Assembly: GCA_030621845.1 (NCBI GenBank)
Contig: JAUXHA010000011.1
Coordinates: 1-39,531 of the forward strand
Direction: 5' to 3'
Source: Spongiibacteraceae bacterium
GTDB lineage: Bacteria; Pseudomonadota; Gammaproteobacteria; Pseudomonadales; Dasaniaceae
DNA length: 39,531 bases
The translations under genes and the position numbers were made by a program. How positions within the stretch are numbered: position 1 is the stretch's first letter; each line of letters begins with the position of its first letter. This document shows positions 1 through 5,940 of the stretch, piece by piece. Below the pieces are notes generated by a model. The model saw nothing but the letters and a program-made list of their open reading frames with translations. It had not been told where the DNA came from and did not search any database.

Positions 1-127
1 GGCAATATTATTGATTTTGCTTGTTATAACATAGTTGGCTAACAAGACAACGTCACAACAACCATTTATCGACGCAACGTGAGATTATTTCCACCTCAAT
101 AGCCTGAAAACCAGCTTGGTCGGGCAT
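1..127. other. left edge, no gene seen
   Basis: This short stretch at the left edge is A+T-rich and holds no convincing open frame, RNA gene or repeat. It lies beyond the terminator of the minus-strand grxD gene. Confidence 0.5.
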
Positions 128-155
128 AAAAAAACCCACCAAGCGGTGGGTTTTG
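128..155 (-). terminator. Rho-independent terminator of grxD
   Basis: An inverted repeat (AACCCACC, loop AAGC or its complement, GGTGGGTT) is followed on the minus strand by a run of T. It begins about 15 bases past the grxD stop, where an intrinsic terminator is expected. Confidence 0.85.
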
Positions 156-169
156 ATCACTTAATCGCT

Positions 170-505
170 CTATTCACTCTGGTCGGCGTGCTGTGCCACG
201 GTCTCTTTGAGCAGGGTTTTTAGTTCGCCTTTCTCAAACATCTCACAAACAATATCACAACCCCCGACCAATTCGCCGTCCACCCACAACTGCGGGAAAG
301 TTGGCCAGTTGGCGTATGCCGGCAATGCCGCCCTGATTTCAGGGTTGCTGAGAATATCAACAAACGCAAAACGCTCACCGCAGCCCATCAACGCCTGTGA
401 GGTGCGCGCTGAAAAGCCGCACTGGGGCTGATTGGGCGAACCCTTCATGTACAGGATAACCTGGTTGCTCGCTATCTGTTCTTTAATCGTATCAACAATA
501 TCCAT
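170..505 (-). CDS. grxD: monothiol glutaredoxin, Grx4/GrxD type
   Basis: This is a cytosolic monothiol glutaredoxin that in the known family binds a [2Fe-2S] cluster with glutathione and passes it to client proteins, often together with BolA. The protein of about 111 residues has the diagnostic CGFS active site near residue 29 (PQCGFS), followed by the WPTFPQLWVDGELVGGCDI stretch that forms the glutathione-binding cis-Pro and GG motifs. Length matches the family. I start at the ATG at 505-503, which is preceded by an AAGGCAG ribosome site; a TTG just before it is less likely. It lies 69 bases after the hydantoinase B gene on the same strand and has its own terminator. Confidence 0.95.
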   Translation of the reverse strand: MDIVDTIKEQIASNQVILYMKGSPNQPQCGFSARTSQALMGCGERFAFVDILSNPEIRAALPAYANWPTFPQLWVDGELVGGCDIVCEMFEKGELKTLLKETVAQHADQSE

Positions 506-573
506 CAAACTGCCTTAACCTTGAAAATCTGGCCGCTAGTGTACCCTGTTTTGCGGTAAACTTCCCCACCATT

Positions 574-2121
574 TCACTCAACTATAGCCATGGGTAAACC
601 CCATCCGCCGCCCCCTGCACTGGCTACCGACAGGCAATCACCCGCCCGCAGCTGCAGCTGGCACTTACCGGCGAGCAATTCGCCATTGAGTCGATTTTCT
701 CCCGACTGGCCATCGCCGCCGCCAGCCAGCCCCCAAGGGGCAAGTTGCCGCCGCTCAGTTAACAAGGTCACTGTCGTATCGGCCAGAAACTGGAACTCCC
801 TCAACAAGCCATCACCACCCGGGTATTGCCCCTCACCGCCTGAGCCTTGCCGCAGGCGGTAAGCCGTCACCCGCAGGGGATAATGCATTTCCAGGCTTTC
901 CACCGGGGTATTCAGCGTATTGGTCATATGCGTCTGGACACCGGACTGACCGGCTCCGAGCGCACTCGCCCCCATCCCGCCACCAATGGTTTCATAGTAA
1001 TCCCAACCCGCCGCCGCGCCATCACCGCTGCAGCCCATGGCAACATTATTCATACTGCCATGGCTGGCAGCAGGAATACGATCAGGTAAGGCCTGCGCCA
1101 GGGCACCCAGCACTACGTCGGTAATACGGGTCGACGTTTCCACATTGCCCGCCACCACCGCCGCTGGACGGCGCGCGTTAACCAGGCAGCCTTCCGGGGC
1201 ACGCAAGTGAACGGGGCTGAACAATCCCGCACAGGCCGGCGCAGCAACAGGCATCAGGCAGCGAAACGCATAAAACACAGCCGCCGCCGTCACCGACAAT
1301 GGACAGTTAATATTGCCTGCCTGTTGCGCAGCAGTACCACTAAAATCAGCCATAATTGATCGATCGCTCACCGTCAGGCTAACAGTGATGGGGATGCGGG
1401 TATTACCTGCACCATCATCGTCCATATAATCAGTAAACCGGTACTCGCCCACAGGGATTTTTCCCAGCCCGGATAACGCCAACCGCTCGCCATAGGCATT
1501 TAACTCCGCCACTGCCGCGGTATAAGATTCCCTACCCATCGCCGACAACAGCTCGGACAGGCGTGCTACCCCCACCCGGTTAGCACTGACCTGGGCAATA
1601 AAATCGCCCTCCTCAATAGCATCCCCCATCTGCGCCATCACCGCGCCCTGCAACTCCCCGGCCACCACCAGCTGCGTCGGTGAAATCAACACCCCCTCCT
1701 GCTCAAGGGAAGTGGATATCGGCATAGAACCCGGGCTGGTAGCGCCGATTTTGGCATGATGGGCACGGTTGACCACGAAAGCTATTAACTGCCCAACTAC
1801 AAACACCGGCGCGATCAGCGTCACATCAGGCAGATGCGTCCCGCCCAGATAGGGGTCGTTGACGACAACCATATCGCCGGGTGACCACTGGCAACTATCG
1901 ACAATATCTGCCATCGCGTAAGCCATACTGCCAAGGTGCACGGGAATATGAGCGGCCTGCGCCGTCAAGGCACCCGAGCGATCAAATACTGCACAGGAAA
2001 AATCCAGTCGCTCCTTAATATTGGGAGAAAATGCCGATCGCTGTAGCACCGCCGCCATTTCATCGCATACCGCTTCCAGACGACTGTTAAAAACACCTAA
2101 TTGAACTGCATTTAATTTCAT
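574..2121 (-). CDS. hydantoinase B/oxoprolinase family protein
   Basis: The 515-residue protein matches the HyuB half of ATP-dependent hydantoinases and 5-oxoprolinases, which open cyclic imides or lactams such as hydantoins or 5-oxoproline. Family marks are the N-terminal pattern around VCDEMAAVLQRSAFSPNIKE, the NDPYLGGTHLPDVT motif with its conserved His, and the Gly-rich C-terminal half (IGGGMGAS, GGDGLLREF). HyuB normally works with a HyuA ATPase subunit, but none is beside it: grxD lies downstream and argD diverges upstream. The start at 2121 follows a GGCGGGG ribosome site. The family is sure; the substrate is unknown, and dependence on a distant HyuA is an inference. Confidence 0.88.
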   Translation of the reverse strand: MKLNAVQLGVFNSRLEAVCDEMAAVLQRSAFSPNIKERLDFSCAVFDRSGALTAQAAHIPVHLGSMAYAMADIVDSCQWSPGDMVVVNDPYLGGTHLPDVTLIAPVFVVGQLIAFVVNRAHHAKIGATSPGSMPISTSLEQEGVLISPTQLVVAGELQGAVMAQMGDAIEEGDFIAQVSANRVGVARLSELLSAMGRESYTAAVAELNAYGERLALSGLGKIPVGEYRFTDYMDDDGAGNTRIPITVSLTVSDRSIMADFSGTAAQQAGNINCPLSVTAAAVFYAFRCLMPVAAPACAGLFSPVHLRAPEGCLVNARRPAAVVAGNVETSTRITDVVLGALAQALPDRIPAASHGSMNNVAMGCSGDGAAAGWDYYETIGGGMGASALGAGQSGVQTHMTNTLNTPVESLEMHYPLRVTAYRLRQGSGGEGQYPGGDGLLREFQFLADTTVTLLTERRQLAPWGLAGGGDGQSGENRLNGELLAGKCQLQLRAGDCLSVASAGGGGWGLPMAIVE

Positions 2122-2141
2122 ACCCCGCCTTCAATCTCCAA

Positions 2142-2170
2142 TTGCCAAAAGCACTCAGGGTCTATATTAT
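2142..2170 (+). promoter_or_regulatory. sigma70-type promoter toward argD
   Basis: TTGCCA at 2142-2147 and TATTAT at 2165-2170 are separated by 17 bases, close to the sigma70 consensus. It would start transcription near 2177, about 120 bases before argD. Confidence 0.55.
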
Positions 2171-2184
2171 TAACCATTCGTACA

Positions 2185-2205
2185 GGCAGCTCTAGCTGCC
2201 TTTTT
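2185..2205 (+). terminator. terminator-like hairpin in the argD leader
   Basis: The palindrome GGCAGCTCTAGCTGCC is followed on the plus strand by TTTTTGCGTTTTT. No plus-strand gene ends here, and the hairpin sits just after the predicted argD start site. It may be an attenuator, a 5' protective hairpin or a relic. Confidence 0.55.
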
Positions 2206-2298
2206 GCGTTTTTAAGACGCGACCGGGTTTAAGCAGATGTAAATAACCGAAACTATTTGCCAGAAACTCAACAGCATCTGCAACATGAAGGCTGGAAC

Positions 2299-3477
2299 AT
2301 GACAAGCTCTACATTAATGAATACCTACGGACGCTTACCCGTGAGCTTTACCCACGGAGAAGGCGCGTACCTATTCGACCAGGAGGACAAGCAATACCTC
2401 GATGCGATTAGTGGCATTGGTGTGAACGCCCTCGGGCACTCACACCCCGCCGTCACCAGGGCTATTCAACAACAGGCCGGCCGCTTAATCCACACCTCCA
2501 ACTTATACGGCATCGAACTCCAACAGCGTTTGGCCGAAGCACTAACCGCTGTCTCCGGCATGGACAAGGTGTTCTTTTCCAACTCGGGTGCCGAGGCCAA
2601 TGAGGCCGCCATTAAGCTGGCAAGACTCTACGGTCACAATAAAGGCATTGACCGGCCCAATATCATTGTTATGGAGAACGCCTTTCACGGTCGTACCATT
2701 GCCACGCTCTCCGCATCGGGCAACCGCAAAATCCAGGCCGGATTTGAACCGCTGCTCTCCGGGTTTATCCGCGCACCCTATGGCGATCTTGAGGCCCTGA
2801 AAAACATTGCCGAGAACAATGCCGGTATCGTCGCGGTATTGATTGAACCGATCCAGGGCGAAGCCGGGGTTAATACCCTGCCAGAGCATTTTCTCGCTGC
2901 ACTGCGAACACTCTGCGATGAGCAACAGTGGCTGTTAATGCTAGATGAAGTACAAACGGGCAACGGTCGTACCGGCAGTTATTTTGCCTATCAACAAGAC
3001 AACATTGTCCCCGACGTGGTAACCACCGCCAAGGGTCTGGGTAACGGCGTCCCCATTGCCGCCTGCCTGGCCCAGGGCCAGGCCGCTGATATTTTTGCGC
3101 CGGGCAATCACGGCTCAACCTTTGGCGGCAATCCCCTGGCCTGCGCCGCCGCGCTCGCCGTGGTTGACACCATTATCCAAGACAAACTTTGCCAGCAGGC
3201 CAAAACCCTTGGCGAACAGTTACTGTCAGGACTGCAAGAGAAACTCGCCGGATCCAGCAAGGTCAAGGATATACGGGGTAATGGCCTGATGATTGGCATC
3301 GAACTCACCGAACCCTGCGCCGAACTGGTAACAGCTGCCCGCCATCGAGGCCTGCTCATTAATGTTGCTGCCGGCAACACTATACGCCTGTTGCCACCAC
3401 TCATTATCAGCCAGCAACAAGCCGCGGAAATTCTCGACACTGTCTGCGCAGTGATCAGTGAATTTGATCCCGCTTAA
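2299..3477 (+). CDS. argD: acetylornithine aminotransferase
   Basis: This PLP enzyme converts N-acetylglutamate semialdehyde and glutamate to N-acetylornithine and 2-oxoglutarate in arginine synthesis; members often also act on succinyldiaminopimelate. I start at the ATG at 2299 because GAAGG lies 7 bases before it and the resulting 392 residues fit the family; an in-frame TTG at 2257 would add 14 untypical residues. Marks seen are SNSGAEANEAAIKLAR, LDEVQTGNGRTG with the PLP-contacting Asp near 216, and TTAKGLGNG with the Schiff-base Lys near 245. ArgF follows after 26 bases, so the two very likely form one transcript. An alternative reading is a succinylornithine transaminase, but the argF link favours ArgD. 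Confidence 0.95.
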   Translation: MTSSTLMNTYGRLPVSFTHGEGAYLFDQEDKQYLDAISGIGVNALGHSHPAVTRAIQQQAGRLIHTSNLYGIELQQRLAEALTAVSGMDKVFFSNSGAEANEAAIKLARLYGHNKGIDRPNIIVMENAFHGRTIATLSASGNRKIQAGFEPLLSGFIRAPYGDLEALKNIAENNAGIVAVLIEPIQGEAGVNTLPEHFLAALRTLCDEQQWLLMLDEVQTGNGRTGSYFAYQQDNIVPDVVTTAKGLGNGVPIAACLAQGQAADIFAPGNHGSTFGGNPLACAAALAVVDTIIQDKLCQQAKTLGEQLLSGLQEKLAGSSKVKDIRGNGLMIGIELTEPCAELVTAARHRGLLINVAAGNTIRLLPPLIISQQQAAEILDTVCAVISEFDPA

Positions 3478-3503
3478 CCCTTTAACTTATTAAGCCAACT
3501 ACC

Positions 3504-4412
3504 ATGACCGCAAGACACTTTTTAACATTACTGGACCTCTCTCCCACCGAGCTGGACGCTTTGATCCAGCGCGCTATCGCCATGAAAGCCGAGCAGCGCA
3601 CCGGCAATGCCGAGCAAGCTTACCAGGGCAAGGTGATGGGCATGATCTTTGAGAAGTCCTCGACCCGAACCCGGGTTTCTTTTGAAGCCGGCATGTCACA
3701 ATTGGGCGGCCACGCCATCTTCCTGTCACCGCGCGACACCCAACTGGGCCGCGGTGAACCGGTAGAAGACAGCGCCAGGGTACTGTCCTCGATGACCGAC
3801 ATCATCATGATTCGCACCTTTGGCCATGAAATTATTCAGCGGTTCGCCGAATTTTCCTCCGTGCCGGTCATCAACGCACTGTCAGATTCATACCACCCCT
3901 GCCAATTACTTGCAGACATACAGACCTACGTTGAGCATCGCGGCAGCATCCAGGGAAAAACTGTTAGCTGGTTCGGCGATGGCAATAATATGTGCCAGTC
4001 CTATATCAACGCCGCCAGGCAATTTGACTTTGAGTTACGCATTGCCTGTCCACAAGGTTTCGAGCCCGACGCGCAATTACTTGCCGCCAATAGCGACCGC
4101 GTCAGCGTATTACGCAACCCTAAAGAAGCCGCCAAAGAGGCTCACTTACTGGTGACCGATGTCTGGGCCTCAATGGGCCAGGAGGATGAACAGGAACAAC
4201 GCCTGGAGCAATTTAAAGGCTACCAACTCAATAGCGAACTGATGGCCATGGCCGCCAGCGATGCACTCTATATGCACTGCCTGCCCGCACACCGCGGCGA
4301 AGAAATTAGTGCCGAGCTGATGGATCATCCTGACACCGTGATCTGGAACGAGGCAGAAAACCGCCTGCACGCTCAAAAAGCGCTGATCGAATTCCTGTTG
4401 CAGGCCCACTGA
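3504..4412 (+). CDS. argF: ornithine carbamoyltransferase
   Basis: The enzyme joins carbamoyl phosphate to ornithine to make citrulline in arginine synthesis. The 302 residues are the normal size for an anabolic OTCase. The carbamoyl phosphate motif STRTR is at residues 53-57, HPCQ at 131-134, and the ornithine-binding HCLP loop at 258-261, all intact. It follows argD by 26 bases, and its TGA overlaps the ribosome site of the next gene, an ABC ATPase. Co-transcription of argD, argF and the ATPase is inferred from spacing. No clear ArgR operator was recognised upstream of argD. Confidence 0.97.
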   Translation: MTARHFLTLLDLSPTELDALIQRAIAMKAEQRTGNAEQAYQGKVMGMIFEKSSTRTRVSFEAGMSQLGGHAIFLSPRDTQLGRGEPVEDSARVLSSMTDIIMIRTFGHEIIQRFAEFSSVPVINALSDSYHPCQLLADIQTYVEHRGSIQGKTVSWFGDGNNMCQSYINAARQFDFELRIACPQGFEPDAQLLAANSDRVSVLRNPKEAAKEAHLLVTDVWASMGQEDEQEQRLEQFKGYQLNSELMAMAASDALYMHCLPAHRGEEISAELMDHPDTVIWNEAENRLHAQKALIEFLLQAH

Positions 4413-4421
4413 GGAACTGAC

Positions 4422-5462
4422 GTGCTACAGGTCGAGAACATACAATGCCAATATGAACAGCAGACGGTACTCGACAAGCTCAGCTTCCACATCAATGAAG
4501 GTGAAATCGGCTGCCTGCTCGGTGCCAGCGGCTGCGGTAAAACCACGGCACTCAGAGCTATCGCAGGCTTCCAGTCGCTATCTGCCGGCACCATTTCCCT
4601 CAACCAGACGGTATTAAGCTCAGCCCGTCACAGCATCGAACCGGAACATCGCGGCATCGGCATGGTTTTCCAGGACTACGCTCTATTTCCCCACCTATCC
4701 GTCCGGGACAATCTTGCCTTTGGCATTCGTCACAGTCCCCGGGCTGAACAGAAGAAAACCGTCAATGATTTGCTGGTCCTGACCCGACTGGGCCAAGTCG
4801 GGGAACGCTTTCCCCACGAACTCTCTGGCGGCCAGCAACAGCGTGTTGCCCTGGCCAGGGCATTGGCGCCCAACCCCAAACTACTATTACTCGATGAACC
4901 CTTTTCCAATCTTGATATTGATTTGCGCCGCCACCTGAACCTGGAAGTACGCGACATCCTCAAGCAATATGGTACCACCGCCATTCTAGTCACCCACGAC
5001 CAGGAAGAAGCCTTCGCCTTTGCCGACCATATCGGCCTGCTCAACGAGGGCACTATGGCGCAGTGGGATACTGCCTTTAACCTCTTCCATGAACCCAAAA
5101 CACGATTTGTCGCCGACTTTATTGGCCAGGGTTGCTTTATACCGGGCCTTGCCGTCGATCAGAATACAGTGCAAACCGAGCTGGGGCTTATCCAGGGCAA
5201 TCGCGCCTACCCCTGGCATCGCGACTCACCACTGGCGGTGTTACTGCGACCCGACGACATTGTTCTCGATGCCGAGCACGGCATTAACGCGCGTATCGTG
5301 AGCAAGGTTTTTTCCGGCAGTGCCACCCTTTATACCTTGCGATTACCTACCGGCAGCCTGGTAAAATCACTCTTCCCCAGTCACTGTGATTACGCCATCG
5401 GAAACGAGCTCAAGGTCAAGGCGAAGGTGGCGCATTTGATCGCCTTCAGTCCGGACGAATAA
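4422..5462 (+). CDS. ABC transporter ATP-binding protein, FbpC/PotA-like
   Basis: This is the cytoplasmic ATPase of an importer of the Fe3+/polyamine/sulfate class. Seen are Walker A (GASGCGKTT, residues 34-42), the Q-loop Gln near 84, the signature LSGGQ (134-138), Walker B (LLLLDEP, 154-160) and the switch His at 192. The C-terminal 110 residues resemble the regulatory TOBE-like part of FbpC or PotA. The GTG start at 4422 is supported by AGGA at 4412-4415. No permease or binding protein is present beside it, so the partner proteins must be elsewhere. Iron is the best guess for the substrate from overall similarity, but it is not proven by the sequence. Confidence 0.85.
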   Translation: MLQVENIQCQYEQQTVLDKLSFHINEGEIGCLLGASGCGKTTALRAIAGFQSLSAGTISLNQTVLSSARHSIEPEHRGIGMVFQDYALFPHLSVRDNLAFGIRHSPRAEQKKTVNDLLVLTRLGQVGERFPHELSGGQQQRVALARALAPNPKLLLLDEPFSNLDIDLRRHLNLEVRDILKQYGTTAILVTHDQEEAFAFADHIGLLNEGTMAQWDTAFNLFHEPKTRFVADFIGQGCFIPGLAVDQNTVQTELGLIQGNRAYPWHRDSPLAVLLRPDDIVLDAEHGINARIVSKVFSGSATLYTLRLPTGSLVKSLFPSHCDYAIGNELKVKAKVAHLIAFSPDE

Positions 5463-5603
5463 GATATCTTTTTTTTGATTAAAAAGAAAACGCCTGATAT
5501 GAAGAAATATTTTAAGTAATTCTCACCAGGAAAATAGGACGCCATAATCTGCCGTGATTCGCCCGCTTGGGCTTTGCAGGTTAGTAATCACAGACCCGCC
5601 GTT

Positions 5604-5623
5604 TTAACCACATTTTATCCACA
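5604..5623 (+). promoter_or_regulatory. tandem DnaA boxes upstream of nrdA
   Basis: TTATCCACA at 5615-5623 is a perfect DnaA 9-mer, and TTAACCACA at 5604-5612 differs by one base. They are on the same strand and 11 bases apart, about one helical turn. In E. coli DnaA sites upstream of nrdAB link nucleotide supply to replication, so a similar role is inferred here. Confidence 0.6.
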
Positions 5624-5644
5624 GCTTTCCCTCAGAATTTACCC

Positions 5645-5673
5645 TTGCAATACGACCAAAACCGCATTATCTT
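5645..5673 (+). promoter_or_regulatory. candidate nrdAB sigma70 promoter
   Basis: TTGCAA at 5645-5650 and TATCTT at 5668-5673 are 17 bases apart, lying 22 bases past the DnaA boxes. A NrdR-like palindrome overlaps the -10 element, which is a usual operator position. Confidence 0.45.
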
Positions 5674-5731
5674 GTATCTAGTTTCTCGAGAACCCCAACA
5701 TGTAGGGGTAAAGCCATACTGGATACAACAA
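5669..5731 (+). promoter_or_regulatory. NrdR-like palindromes within an inverted repeat
   Basis: Three segments resemble the 16-bp NrdR box: 5669-5684, 5693-5708 (a CCCC/GGGG palindrome around AACATGTA) and 5716-5731 (inverted). TTGTATCTAGT at 5672-5682 and ACTGGATACAA at 5718-5728 form an 11-bp stem with one G:U pair, enclosing the CCCC/GGGG hairpin. It could be a DNA operator array or an RNA fold at the 5' end of the transcript; spacing of about 23-24 bases between centres is not the usual NrdR spacing. Confidence 0.4.
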
Positions 5732-5805
5732 GAAAGCTACCAAGTTAGCACTTACTAAACCAGCAGGTAAGAGAAACAAAGGGGATAAGTTTCAGAGGAA
5801 CTCAA

Positions 5806-5876
5806 GCAGGCCTCAATATCAGCGCAAATAATGAGCAATGCCCCATGAGGGCTTTCATTACTGGCTGACGGCCTGC
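5806..5876 (+). other. stem-loop in the nrdA leader
   Basis: GCAGGCC (5806-5812) pairs perfectly with GGCCTGC (5870-5876). Nested inside are TAATGA (5829-5834) with TCATTA (5855-5860) and GCCC (5840-5843) with GGGC (5849-5852). The three co-linear stems suggest a folded 5' untranslated element about 65 bases before the nrdA start. Confidence 0.45.
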
Positions 5877-5940
5877 CTAAAGACCGCTTACTTTAGAACA
5901 CTTAATAAAAATTTTAGCACGACACATTTCTGGAGAACAT

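Larger units (their letters stand above)
5463..5940 (+). promoter_or_regulatory. nrdAB control region and leader
   Basis: This 478-base gap holds no gene. It contains two DnaA-box-like sites, a sigma70-type promoter, NrdR-like palindromes and two large inverted repeats, each listed separately. The mapped promoter would give a leader of about 260 bases before nrdA. Confidence 0.6.
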
